Shown here: positions 48,186-58,849 of the stretch, piece by piece | Numbering within the stretch: position 1 is the stretch's first letter | How the letters are laid out: every line of letters starts with the position of its first letter | Origin: Hirsutella rhossiliensis | Lineage: Eukaryota; Ascomycota; Sordariomycetes; Hypocreales; Ophiocordycipitaceae | Reading direction: 5' to 3' | Assembly (NCBI RefSeq): GCF_020360975.1 | Contig: NW_025408671.1 | Span: 124,001 to 188,000 of the forward strand | DNA length: 64,000 nucleotides | The notes under the pieces: generated by a model | What the model was told of the DNA's origin: nothing | Databases searched by the model: none | What the model saw: the letters and a program-made list of their open reading frames with translations, nothing else | Program-made: the position numbers and the translations under genes

Positions 48186-48304
48186 ACCTTAAAGATTAAA
48201 GCCTAAAAATAAAATTAGGATAAGTTTAAATACCTAAAAATTAAGGAATACTGCCCTACTATATAGTATATAGGTTAGCTTATAGTTTAACCTTAAAGGT
48301 TAAA

Positions 48305-48375
48305 GCCTTAGAAAAGAATCGAACTTTTATTACTAATATATAAAGTTAGTGTTTTTACCCTTAAACTACTAAGGC
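48305..48375 (-). tRNA. trnM: Mitochondrial tRNA-Met-like gene, RIP-damaged
   Basis: 71 nt. Acceptor GCCTTAG/CTAAGGC is perfect; D stem GTTT/AAAC; T stem AAAAG/CTTTT with loop TTCGATT. Anticodon stem CTAAC/ATTAG with loop TTTATAT: the anticodon reads UAU now. It would be CAU (Met) if one CpA had become TpA; UGU (Thr) or UAC (Val) are equally one step away. I prefer Met because trnM stands just upstream of nad2 in Sordariomycete mitochondria. Confidence 0.7.
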
Positions 48376-48539
48376 ATTTATAAGTATACTTATTTTAACT
48401 CGGCTAGTAAGGGTTAAACTAAGAAGCTTATAAGCTATAAAACCTAAAAATATTAATTAATTTATATTTATTTAAGGGTAAATACTAAGAATCGAACTAA
48501 AATAACTTAGGTTTTAAGAGCTTACGCTACTTAGCGGAG

Positions 48540-48830
48540 GGCTATATAAAATTATTTTATTTTTTAGCTATTAAAGGATAATTATTAAAATAAGGAATAA
48601 TTATATTAATTAGATCTTTATATCTTTATACTTTATAGACCGTAGATTTATCCTTTATATAAATATAACCTATACTATTAAATAAAGATTTAATTTATAA
48701 AAGTATATTATTATCTCCTATATATAAAAGTAAAATATATATTAATATATTATCCTATAATATAAGACTTACTTTTTTAATCTATATATAAAAACATCCT
48801 AACCCTAACCTATTATTTTATATAAACTTA
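48540..48830 (-). pseudogene. LAGLIDADG homing endonuclease fragment
   Basis: Minus-strand translation contains IYIKDKSTVYKV followed by YKDLINIIIPYFNNYPLIAK, a characteristic half of the LAGLIDADG_1 fold (segment before K-DF). Upstream lies a GCFxI-like region. A similar, longer copy is at 50805-51770. Such genes sit in mitochondrial introns. Confidence 0.6.
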
Positions 48831-48914
48831 GTTACTTAATTAGGATTTAATTTATTATTTAAATTATTATTATTTATATTATAAGTATTAATATTTATAA
48901 AAAGGAATAAATAG

Positions 48915-48984
48915 GTAAATACCTAAAATTAAACTAAGACCGACTATACTATAAATAATTACTTTACTATTAAGTTATAATTAC
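48915..48984 (-). tRNA. trnH: Mitochondrial tRNA-His, RIP-damaged
   Basis: 70 nt. Acceptor GTAATTA/TATTTAC (one mismatch), D stem ACTT/AAGT, anticodon stem ATTAT/ATAGT with loop TTATAGT, T stem CTTAG/TTAGG with loop TTTAATT. The loop is what TTGTGGT (anticodon GUG, His) becomes after two TpG-to-TpA changes. Its place next to trnM supports His. Confidence 0.65.
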
Positions 48985-49124
48985 CTTATAGTAGAAATTA
49001 TATTTATTATAATACCCTTTAATTAATATATAAAATTTATAATTTATATATTAATTTATATAATATATTATTATTATTATTATTTAAAATAATAAATAAA
49101 TATATTAATACTTTATTCTTAGAG

Positions 49125-49148
49125 GTAAGGCGAAGCCTAGCTATAAAA
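49125..49148. repeat. Mitochondrial short repeat, copy 1
   Basis: GTAAGGCGAAGCCTAGCTAT followed by AAAA; near-palindromic GGCGAAGCC core. A second copy is at 49873-49896. Both lie at the 3' end of a GIY-YIG relic. Resembles the mobile hairpin elements of fungal mitochondria. Confidence 0.6.
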
Positions 49149-49160
49149 ATATATTTATAG

Positions 49161-49224
49161 TTTTATTTTTATTTTTATTTTTATTTTTATTTTTATTTTT
49201 ATTTTTATTTTTATTTTTATTTTT
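49161..49224. repeat. Hexanucleotide repeat (ATTTTT)n
   Basis: About 10.5 units of ATTTTT. On the minus strand it is in frame with the GIY-YIG relic and reads alternating Lys and Asn. Confidence 0.9.
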
Positions 49225-49749
49225 AAAGAATATATTTTTATTTATATAATATATTAAACTAAGAGAATTAGTATTTAGATCTTTTACTATACTTTTAATA
49301 AAAGGATATCGTTTTATATTATTATTCTTCTTATTTACTAGAACCGTTATAAGGCTTATTACTAATAAGTAGTTAATTTTTATTATAGGTAAAGGAACTT
49401 TATTTACTATAGTTTTTTTTAGATTTATTAAAGCTTTTAGTTTAAATTTACGATATTTAAATTTTAATAGAGTTTCGGTTTAACACCCTAACGTAAATTA
49501 GCTATCTTTAATATTATTCCCTTATTATTAATAAATTTAGTTTATAATATTATAAAATTTATAAATTAAATATATTATAAATATATTTTAATAAAGCTCT
49601 ATAAATTATATATTTGCTTTTTAAGATATTAAAGTAGAATATAATAGGTGTTCTATTTAGATTATTATTTTTATAATTTATATTACTATTTTTATTTAAG
49701 AGCTTACGCTAGTTACTAAAGGACTATAAAAAGAAATACTTTCTCTTTT

Positions 49750-49821
49750 TATCTTAAGGTAATTTAAACACCTAATACTAAATACTAAAAATTTATATCT
49801 TACCTATTAGACAACGAAATA
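49750..49821 (-). tRNA. trnQ: Mitochondrial tRNA-Gln, RIP-damaged
   Basis: 72 nt. Anticodon stem TAAAT/ATTTA is perfect, with loop TTTTAGT, which is TTTTGGT (anticodon UUG, Gln) after one TpG-to-TpA change. T stem AGGTG/TACCT with loop TTTAAAT; acceptor TATTTCG/TAAGATA pairs with wobble and one RIP mismatch. Order Q-H-M before nad2 fits Sordariomycete mitochondria. Confidence 0.65.
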
Positions 49822-49869
49822 TTATAGCTATTTATAAATAACTAAATATTATACTAATATTTAATTTTA

Positions 49870-50480
49870 AAAGTAAGGCGAAGCCTAGCTATAAAAGTGT
49901 TTTTAAATAATATATTATTATCCGTATAATATTATAAGCTCTAGTAAAAAGTATTTAAATATCTAGCCGTATTATAAATAGTAGAAGGAAATATTTTTAT
50001 CTTATTATCTTTTTTATTTATTAATATAGTAACCTTATAATTATTTAGCTAATCTTATTTTTTATAGAGTCTTAAGTCTAGGTTTATAATTTATTATATT
50101 TTATAAAACCTATTATAAATACTTATATCCTAAACGATAGTTTATAAATTATAATATATTATATTTAAGCGCTAAGAGATTAATATAGTATTATTCTTAT
50201 TAAATTAATTTACTAGTAGCTTATACTAGTTAGTAGAGGACTATATAATATTTTATAATTTATAATTTAAAATTATTATAACTATACTTTAGTAAGGTAT
50301 TTACTAATATATTTATATATCTCTTTCGTTTAATTATAAGATAAATATTTAAAAAATCTATTTATTAAATTATAAGCATTACTAATATAAGTTTTATTAT
50401 TAATTAAATTATATTAGATTAGGTAGATACCTAATCTAAGTTTATTTTTAGCTTAAATTTATTTCTTTTTAGGACGATTA
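49870..50480 (-). pseudogene. GIY-YIG homing endonuclease relic
   Basis: Minus strand. The N-terminal catalytic region at about 50330-50450 reads GIYLI, then NNKTYISNAYNLINRFFKYL (family GIY-(10)-YIG-S-NL--R). The C-terminal NUMOD-like segment at about 49890-50090 reads VTILINKKDNKIKIFPSTIY and LFKNTFIARLRL. Adjacent sequence 50590-50790 holds another NUMOD-like piece (YNNKTIYYFSTKASLYLNIS), so two intron ORFs may be fused or nested here. Confidence 0.6.
49873..49896. repeat. Mitochondrial short repeat, copy 2
   Basis: Same 24-bp sequence as 49125-49148. Confidence 0.6.
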
Positions 50481-50804
50481 TAAGATATAGTAAGTCTTAG
50501 ATAAGTTAAGTAATTATTTCCTTTTATACTATATAAATTATAAATAATATTAAAAAGAGTTATCTTAAATTATATATTAAGATAATATTATAAACTTAAA
50601 TTTATTTTTTTATAGTTTATCTTTAATAAAATACTTAGTTAATATTATTTTACTTATATTTAAATATAAAGAGGCTTTAGTACTAAAGTAATAAATAGTT
50701 TTATTATTATATAATACCTTTAAAGTATATAATCTTTTATCTAAAGTTATATTTACTTTTAATTTAAAATAATAAAGATTATTTAGATTAATTATTTTTA
50801 ATAA

Positions 50805-51770
50805 GAAGATTAAAATTTATAATCCTAATCTATTAAGGATAGCTATATAAGAAAACTATAAAATTCTTTAAGATATTAATATCTATTTCTATTTATCTAA
50901 GATTTTATAATTATAGTCTCTTTAAGTCCTTCCTTAGTTAAATAAGCTTTATCCTTAACTAAATTAGTAATTCGGAAAAAATCCTGAAAATCTAATAACT
51001 TATTACCTATTACCTTATATCTAAAAAAAAGGTATAACTTTTAAGTATATATCTTTAAAATTAGATATATAAAATTCTATTAAATTTTCTCTTTCTATTA
51101 ATTAACTATAACTAAATAGATTAGTAAATAAATTAATTAATATTTTATCTCTTTAATATTAACCTACTCTTATATATAGTTTAATATAATAACCTATTTT
51201 AATTATTTTAGATCTATAAATACCTATAAAAAAGCATCCTTTTTTAAAGAAAAACCCTATAAATTAATAATAATCTATATTAACTAAAATAAGTAAACTT
51301 TTAGGTCTTTTTATTAAAAGCAAATTAGGAAATAATACTTTTATATTATAAGGTAAGCCTTTAAGTAAGGCTTTTAACTAAATAATTTTAGATAAACCTA
51401 TTATATTAAGATATTGTTTTTTATTTATAATATTTAAAATTTATTTAAAAATAATAAAATTATTTTGCTTTTTAGTTATAAGAGAGATAAAGTATTTATT
51501 AAAATAAGGAATAACTATATTAATAAAATCTTTATATTTATATATACTATAGTAAAAGTTTTATATATATAAATATAACCGTTATTTTTAAAAAAAGATT
51601 TAATTTCTAATAGTAAACTTAGATCTTTTATATATAATTTTACCTTAAAAGATAGTATAATTAATAATCTTATAGAATGTTTTTTTTATATATTCCTATA
51701 TATATACGAAAATATCCTCCCCCTCTATTTTATACTTATATAAATTTAGTTCTTTAATTAGGGTTTAAAT
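50805..51770 (-). pseudogene. LAGLIDADG homing endonuclease, two-domain relic
   Basis: The minus-strand translation follows the double LAGLIDADG layout. First half: YKDFINIVIPYFNKY, then ITKKQNNF (about 51440-51560). Second half opens with KKGCFFIGIYRSKIIKIGYY (about 51160-51250), continues LIEFYISNFKDIYLKVIPFF (about 51010-51075), and ends near 50810 with ILDK-K-ILIS. The Gly-Asp-Gly catalytic motifs are lost. Of intron origin. Confidence 0.65.
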
Positions 51771-51849
51771 TATATTTAAAATTTTCTAATTTTTATTTTT
51801 TTAATATTATTATATATTATATAAAAAGAAATAAATTCTCTATTTTATA

Positions 51850-51917
51850 GATAATTGGACTTAAACTAATACGATATTTAAATTAGTAGTACTTAAAGCT
51901 ACCCTATCTCCTTAATT
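51850..51917 (-). tRNA. tRNA-like remnant, identity unclear
   Basis: The minus strand shows GGAGATA as possible acceptor, D stem GTAG/CTAC, and T arm ATTAG/CCAAT with loop TTTAAGT. The anticodon arm is too short to fold, so a deletion is likely. Identity cannot be given. Confidence 0.3.
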
Positions 51918-51949
51918 TTAGTATATTTATTTATAATAATTAAGCTTTA

Positions 51950-52690
51950 GACTTTAATAGAGATATTCCTTTAATATATTATATAAATTTAAAACCTATA
52001 CTTATTCTAAAGATAGTAAATATCTATCTTTTATTATTATATTAAAAGTATTTTCTATATTAAAATTTTTAGAATATAAATTAAATAGAATTAATAGATA
52101 GCTAGATAATCTAAAATTAATCGGACTTATTATATAAGATTTTTTACTTAAACCTCTTACTATACTTATATTAGTATCTTTAATAATAGTAAATAAATAT
52201 TTAATATCTAAATAATTACCTTTCCTTATAATATATAAAGTATCTTTATTATATCTTTAAAAGTCTTCCTTATTATTCTTTAAGTAACTTTTTATAAATA
52301 ATTTTATTCCTATTTTAATATATATTACTTTATAAGGATATTATATTTTTATAGCTTAATATTTAAATAAATTATCTACGATAATAGAAAATATATTAAA
52401 CGTATTTAGTTTTATATAAGCGGATAAATTAGCTACTTTCTATAGATTATATTCTACTAAATTATTTAAAACCGCTATTTTTATAGTTAAATAAGTTAAG
52501 TTTTTATTCTTTAAATTATTATTTATAGTATCTAAATTATTTATTTAGAAATTATAATTTCCTTAGTTTTAGTTTTATTATTATTATTATTATTATTTAA
52601 ATTATTTTAATAAAAAGAGCTAAATACTATAAGTAGAAAAATTAAAGATCTTATTTAAATCTATTAAGCAAAGTTAATTATAATAATTAT
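51950..52690 (-). pseudogene. Unrecognised mitochondrial ORF relic
   Basis: A minus-strand frame of roughly 220 codons with only a handful of Gln-type stops. It includes LTYLTIKIAVLNNLVEYN (about 52500), SAYIKLNTFNIFSIIVDNLF, YPYKVIYIKIGIKLFIKSYL, KGNYLDIKYLFTIIKDTNIS and ILFNLYSKNFNIENTFNIII (about 52050). Lys/Asn/Ile-rich as in mitochondrial ORFs. I do not recognise the family. Candidates by location are rps3 or another intron or plasmid-derived ORF. Confidence 0.4.
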
Positions 52691-53699
52691 TATACTATTT
52701 TCCCTTAATATAATATAAAATAAAGTATTAATATAGATACTTATATTTTTACTAATATATATTAAGTAGAAACTAAGAAGTCTACCTTTAACCTATACCC
52801 GTTTAATCCTAAGTAAGCCTTTTTAATATAATAGATATTATTATATACTATTATCCTATTAATTCTACTATAAATAATAGTAGTATTAATATTATATATT
52901 ATTATTAAGATTACGCTAAGGACCTAGCTAGAGGTATCTAGAACTTTAATATTAAATAGGAGGGAAAAACTAGAGTGCTTAGGGGAAAACCCTCCCCTCT
53001 TTTAGTATAGGTCCGCCTCGAACGAGGTCGTGGTAGTAGTACGTAGGAAATTTACGCTAGCTGCCGCGGGCTCCTCCCGCGAAATCGCGTCTTAGCGCGG
53101 GCCCTCTTAGGCCGTGGCCGCTACTATCCTAAGCGGCCGCGGCCCGGGCTCGCTAGCCCGGGCCTAGGGTTATAGGTAGTAGTCTCTCTCCGGGGGCCTA
53201 ACTCGCGGGCGCCTCTATTTACCCTAGCTCCCGCGTCGCAGCCGTATAGCCGCGGTTATATCGGCTTATCGGTCCGTTAGTTAGTAGGGCAGGTAATATC
53301 CGGTTACCGGGCCGGGCGCTAGTATAGGTCGCTCCTAGGTAGGGCCGGCTAATCGAAATTCGGTCGGCCGGCTCCGCTAATCGTAAATCGGTTCCTATCC
53401 GGCTACGCGACTTCCCGATCGGGGGCGCGGCGGCTTATATTTACCCTCTATCTCGTAGTTACTAATTACGCGCGCCCGGCTCGCGCCTATATATACCTAC
53501 CCTCCCCCCCTAGTTCTATATATACCTCCTCCTATCTCTCTATTATCTATCTCTTTTATAGGCCTAACTACTACCTTACCTGCCTCGTTTCTATAACTCT
53601 AGGTCTCCTTAATACCGTATCTAGTTTACTTATTATCGCGTCGCAATATCTAACTAGGAAGCCGACTTAGGTAGTAGTAGCTCGCCTCCTCTAAAACCC

Positions 53700-55090
53700 C
53701 CTCCTCGTAAGAAAGTCGCTGCAATAGTAAGATCGGAGCGCTCTATCCTATGTTTTACGTATATCGGGCGTCTTACTAGTAAGCTTACTTATAAGTCCTT
53801 CGCTAGCTATTAAAACTAATCTTATACGTATTAATCCTAGCTTTATCTTAGGTCGGTCCTACCCTTAGTATTTTTACTAACTTTAATAGCTATAAAGGCT
53901 AAAGCGTATATCGCTTACGCCGACTCTAACTAGTCTTATTACTAAGTAAGTAACCCCTTCCCGCTATAGTACTATCTAAGTTCGGTGCTAATCTAAGTTT
54001 TAGATTACCTCTAAAAGCAAGGAGGCCGCTAGTGCCCTCTACTAAGTATAGTCTAAGGTCGATAGCCCTTCCCTTATTAAGGGTTCGGTATAGGAGCGCC
54101 TTTATTATGCTACTCTAGAAACTTATATTCGCGCTAGTCGGAAGGCCCCTACCGCTAAGGGTAAGGGCGCGTTAGGCGAGTCCGCCCCCGGTCCGGCTAT
54201 AGTCGCTAAGAATATAGAGACGCTCGCGTTAGCCTTTACCCGTTTTATAGATAATACCCGCTATATACACGAGTCCCTAGAGAAGCACCTAGGTAAGTTT
54301 AGCGACGCTATTAAGACCCTAGCCTAGGTCGGGCCTAAGTCGCTCTTAGTCGCCTAGAAGACTTTTATAGCGGTTAACGATCTCGCCGACTATTTCTATC
54401 CTATTACTAGTAACGGCCCTAACGCGGAGGATAGCGGCTTTAATCTTACTAGTCTTACTAGGCCTATTCTAGCCTTAATCCCCGTCGATAAGGGGAAGGG
54501 CAAAGGTAAGGGCAAGGCGGCAGCCGCGTTTAAGGCCCTATCTAAGGCTAAGGCTAAGGTATCTATGCCCGCGGCCGTCGCGGAGCTAGCTTAGGAGCTA
54601 ACTACGTCTCCCTCCGACGCCGAGCTATAGCCCGGTAGTTCTCCTAGCGCTAAGCCCGCCCTAAAGCGTCCCTATCTTACGTCGCCTACCGATCCTACTA
54701 ACGCTCCTAACTTCGTTTAGTAGCGTCTTTATAGCTATCGCGGTTCGGTCCTAGCTAAGATTATTACTAGTCTTAACCTCGATTAGATCTATAGTTATAG
54801 TATAAGCCGTAGCGAACGCCTCTATACCGCCGCCGGTATAGGTCCTGCCCTAGTAGAGACCCTAGTCGTTACTCTATCTCGTAAGCTAGCCGTCTAAGCT
54901 AGCTCTAGTTTAGGTTTAGGGTTAGGTCTATTTAGTCGTCGTTAGGGTTCTTATAGTAGTAGTAGTCCCTATACTCCTCGTAAGCCTTAGGTTACTCCCT
55001 CCTATGCTCCGCGTGCTACCTTAAGGGGGTCTCGTCGTTCCTACCGCGATAATAAGGCGGACGTTACTACCGACGAGCTAGGCTAAGGTC
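53700..55090 (+). pseudogene. Opposite-strand ORF relic in LINE E
   Basis: Plus-strand frame with far fewer stops than the other two frames between about 54000 and 55090 (six in the central 220 codons). Segments: SKSKEAASALY (54010), ETYIRASRKAPTAKGKGAL (54118-54173), ETLALAFTRFIDNTRYIHES (54218-54277), then KFSDAIKTLA, ADYFYPITSNGPNAED, KGKGKGKGKAAAAFKALSKA (54495-54550) and KPALKRPYLTSPTDP. Lys/Ala-rich with predicted helices. A minus-strand reading here gives no LINE motif. The frame stays nominally open to about 56370, but there the minus strand clearly encodes LINE ORF2. Function unknown. Confidence 0.4.
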
Positions 55091-56149
55091 GTAGTTTAAG
55101 GGGGGCTAGTTATCGGCTCTATCTTAGTTCGGTTCTAGGTTAGGTCTTATTTAGTTACGGTCTTTCGGTAATAGGTCTTATTCTATAGCTATTAAGGTCG
55201 GTTCGGTTAGGTTATATTAGTTCTATTCGGTCTATAGTTTAATCGGCGAGGTTTACGCTTAGTTTAGGTCTAGTTCGGTTAAAGCTATAGTCCTATAATC
55301 GTAAGTCCTCTCCCTTTCTAGGTCGCCCTAGTAAGGGAGGTAGTTAGCTAGGGTAGTCCTAGTTAGGGCCGCTCCGTCCCTAGCGCGACCCCGGTTCTAT
55401 TATTTAGTATATCTATATATAGCCTCTAAGCTAGGTTAAACTAACGGAGCCTGCCTAAGCGGAGGAACTATTACGCTAGCGGCGCCGTAGTCCTTTTCCC
55501 TTAAAGGCCCGCTCTTACGTTACCTACGTCCTAGGCCTATATTAAGAGGGACTCCTTTACCTTTACTATTAGTAGATAGTCGATTATCGTATAATAGATA
55601 GTATCCTATCTTTATCTATAGGTATATATTAGCGAAACTACGCTAGGGACCTATTAGTCGAAGAGGAAGTTATTAAGCCCGATCTTTCCCGTATATATCT
55701 AGGTAATTGCCGTGCTAATATACTTAGGGAGGCCCTCGTAACGGTCTAGCGTTATCGCCTTATCGAACTAAGGCGGGAAGTTAGCGGGGTAGAGGGTAGT
55801 CCGGTATTATCGGATCGCGTCTTCCCTAGCGTTTTATCGGGCGGCCTATTCCTTATTTAGCCTTTCGAGCGACTTAGCTTTATCCGGGAGGTCGTCCGTT
55901 TCTATCTAGCTCCGGACCCCCCTTATCTTCTCCGCGAGGGGGGGTCTGCCTAGAGGTAGTGCCGCCGGGGGTCTACCCTCTCTCTAGCGTCGCCTCCTTT
56001 TAAGTATACCCGCGACCGCGTTAAACGTACGTCGGATTTAGCCTAAGAGCCCTAAGTCTTCTAGCCTTTAGAGGGTATCCGTTATTCTTTAGTTTAGGTA
56101 GAGGTCGATTAAGGGCACCTACGCCTCCGCTTTAACTTAATAGACTAAG

Positions 56150-57650
56150 GTCGCGCGGTAGGCACCTATTACTACCTAGAGGTAAGCTAACTAGTCCTAG
56201 GTAAGGTCCCGCGCGATTCCGCGTAGTTTCCCCCTCGTAGGCGTTATCTTATAGAATATAACTATAGCGTAGGAGATTAAGGACCGGATTACCTTACTAT
56301 AGACTTCCCTAGCGCGTAGTAGGGTATAGCCCTACGTAGACGCCGCGAGCCCGGTTAGGGCTATAGTCTAGCGCTTTAACTTCGCTTAGAGTTATTTTAG
56401 GTACGCCTTTTAGCGTAGTTTCCGGTATACCTAAACCCCTAGTAGGCGGGCCTCTTAGACCGGGGTTACCACGTTAGCCCTAAGGCGTACCGGCGTCGTT
56501 ATCGCTTATCTCCTTCGTATAAAGTATATTAATTCGCTCTTCGACGGTTTAAAAGTAACCGCGAACTCGGTCGCCTATTCCGCGTATACCCTCTAGGCTT
56601 CCTTTAGGCGTGCTACCGTAGTAGCCTCGTTAGGTTTAATACTAACTATATTTATATCGTCGGTAAAGCTAATAGTATAAATACTATATATCGTACTAAG
56701 CCTTTTATATAGGGGGGTTATATAGTATAGAAATAGGATTAGGGATAGGGGGGAGCCCTAAGGGACTCCTATTAGTACTTACGTTAGCTCTAAGGTCCTC
56801 TTATCGAAGTAAAGGGTTAATCTCCTATCGCTTACGAAGCTCTATATTAGGCTTATAAGCTACCTAGGGTATCCCTTAAGCTCTAGTTCCCTTATAAGCT
56901 TATTATAGTTAACTATATCGAATACGCCTTTAATATCTAGCTATAGGAATAATATAATACCCCTCTAGGCCTACGTCGCGCGTATTAGTTCCGTTACTAA
57001 TAGGATCGCCGCCTCCGTAGAGCGTTCCCTCCTATTCCCTATTTATCCGTCTAGTAGGATACCGTTCGCCTCCGCTACTCCCGCGATCCTCTAGGCTAGT
57101 ATCTACTTAAGTACTTTTCCTACTATAGGTAAGAGGGAGATTAGTCTCTAACCCCCTACTATACGGTAGGCGTCCGGCCTCTTACCTAGCTTTTAGATAA
57201 CTACTATATTCGCGCTATAGAACCGACCTAGGAAATATAAGAGTCGGGTATAGGCGTTAAAGATCGTAGCTAGTCGCTAGACTAGGGCTAGGCCGTACTT
57301 CTTAATAAACCCTAAGGGGACGCCGTCTAGACCCGCCGCTTTCTAGCTTACTATCTTACCTAGCGCCCCTACGACATTAGCTAGCTAGATCTATTAGTTA
57401 ACTATAAGGGTCGCCTCGGCTATAGGCCGGGGTAGCCCTTAAGTCGTGCTAGCCTTTAGTAGGAAGAACTTAGCGGCTAGTAGCTAGGCCTTCCCTTCGA
57501 AGGTTTCTATTAGTTAGTCCTCGCCTTCCTTAACTAGTAGTAGGATATAGGTCGGTTCCGGTAGTAGCTTACTACGGAGTTTTACCTACCTCTTTACGTT
57601 CTAAAGCTTAGTATTATCGGCGCTAAATTCCTCTAGGAACTCGAGCTAGT
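56150..57650 (-). pseudogene. LINE E reverse transcriptase and connector
   Basis: Minus strand. The catalytic box reads SFTDDINIVSI at about 56640-56680 (family FADD), followed by VTFKPSKSELIYFIRRR and a RLLGV segment. Next is the post-RT LAASTWGYTLLRAREVYSKV (about 56330) and PTRGKLRGIARDLT, then AYRATLV, VPLIDLYLN and RIT (about 56100-56160). This fits Tad-like LINE ORF2. No RNase H is evident further downstream. Confidence 0.75.
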
Positions 57651-58079
57651 AGGCCCTCCTTACCTCGCGGATAGTCCGCTTCTAAGCTATAGATGCCTCG
57701 TATAGGTCTTCCTAGTTCGCCTCGTTCCTTTCCCGCTTATACTTCCTCCTCGCCCTCTTAGCCTCCCTCGTCGCCCTCCCTACCTCTAAGGTAAACTATA
57801 CGTTGCCCTTAAGTAATGCTCGCCCTTAGCGCGGAACTATAGCTATCGCGATCTACGCTAGAGTAATAAAGATATAGTCTAGGTCCTTATTAATATCCTT
57901 AGGCGTTTAGAGTATTAGCTAGTATAGTCCTAGCCGGGATATAGTCTCGGCTTCGACTAGCTTTACTTCTACTTCTTTCTACCTTAAGGCCGGTTTAGGT
58001 GCCTAGGCCTAGGTATCGACCTATAGTATAATAGTTTAAGGGATATAGTCTAACCCGGTTAGGTCTAGGTCGGGCCCGG

Positions 58080-58660
58080 TATACTATATTCCGGTCTCTA
58101 GCGTTGCCTAAGCTAGGTCGATAGTGCTATCCCTTTAGCCGTAGAAGAATCTTATATACTCCCCTCTTAGGGTAGCGAGTTCGAGTCGTAGCCTTATCGC
58201 CTCTTATATAAGTTATATCGCGCTATCCGAGGTTCTATTATATCCGTCCTAGAGTAGGTAATAGATATTAAAGTCCCCTACTATTACTATAGGGTGCTCC
58301 GGTTCGATTACGCTTAGGTCGCGTAGTGCTCTTACCCTCGCAGCCCCTAATAGTAAGTAAATCGCCTATAGTCTAGTACTATCCCCGAAAATTACCTCGC
58401 TTTAGTCTAGTTTAGACCGGGGCGACTAAGTCCCTAGCCCGAGCCTTTTATATATATATAGCGCGCACCTCCCCTCCCTATAGACTAGGCTATAGGGCGC
58501 CGCTCTAGGGGGGGGGGGGCCGCCTCCTAGTATAGCTTCTACTTCCTATAGTACTATTAGGTCGAAGCCGGCCTAGTAGCAAAGCGCTAACCGAGCTAGC
58601 TTATATCTCTTTTATATATTCTAGAATAGTACTTTTAGTTATATATAGGTAGGGTCGGGG
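58080..58660 (-). pseudogene. LINE E APE-type endonuclease (start of ORF2)
   Basis: Minus strand: LKVLF-NI-KRYKLARLALC near 58620, then AGFDLIVL-EVEAIL (about 58545-58580), the family's DI--LQE metal-binding region with its Gln now a stop. It nicks the target in target-primed reverse transcription. Confidence 0.6.
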
Positions 58661-58849
58661 TAAAAGGGGTCGTCTATATAGGGAGGGAGGCGCTCTATCT
58701 CCTAGCGCTTCTCTATCTACTATACCTACGAATATCGTTCGTACTCGGTTCGGCCTCCCTAGCCCTACTAGCCGGCGGGTGTCTCGAGCTCGACCTCTTA
58801 TCCCGGCGCGGTCTACCTAGTCCCCGCTTCCGGACTACGGTCGATTTAG

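Larger units (their letters stand above)
49110..49460 (-). pseudogene. GIY-YIG-type intron endonuclease, C-terminal fragment
   Basis: A stop-free minus-strand frame over about 115 codons, with KALINLKKTIVNKVPLP, then a NUMOD-like segment ITVLVNKKNNNIKRYPFIKS and LIYYINKNIFFKNK, ending in an in-frame Lys-Asn repeat and FIARLRLTSKN. The NUMOD pattern is known from C-termini of GIY-YIG homing endonucleases. No start codon and no GIY-YIG catalytic part here. Confidence 0.5.
47669..52899 (-). other. Nuclear mitochondrial DNA (NUMT), left block
   Basis: About 5.2 kb of extremely AT-rich DNA with mitochondrial genes all on the minus strand: nad2 N-terminal half, three tRNAs and several intron homing-endonuclease relics. 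It carries the same CpA/TpG loss as the transposons around it, so it has sat in the nucleus through rounds of RIP. LINE E is inserted at 52899/52900 and the block resumes at 60258. Confidence 0.85.

Noticed and set aside
55440..56370. Apparent continuation of the LINE E opposite-strand ORF
   Set aside because: The minus strand here gives a clear LINE connector region with conserved motifs, so the open plus frame is most likely its shadow.
58507..58519. Run of about 12 G
   Set aside because: A single homopolymer in LINE E, probably a consensus-length error or chance; no structure around it.
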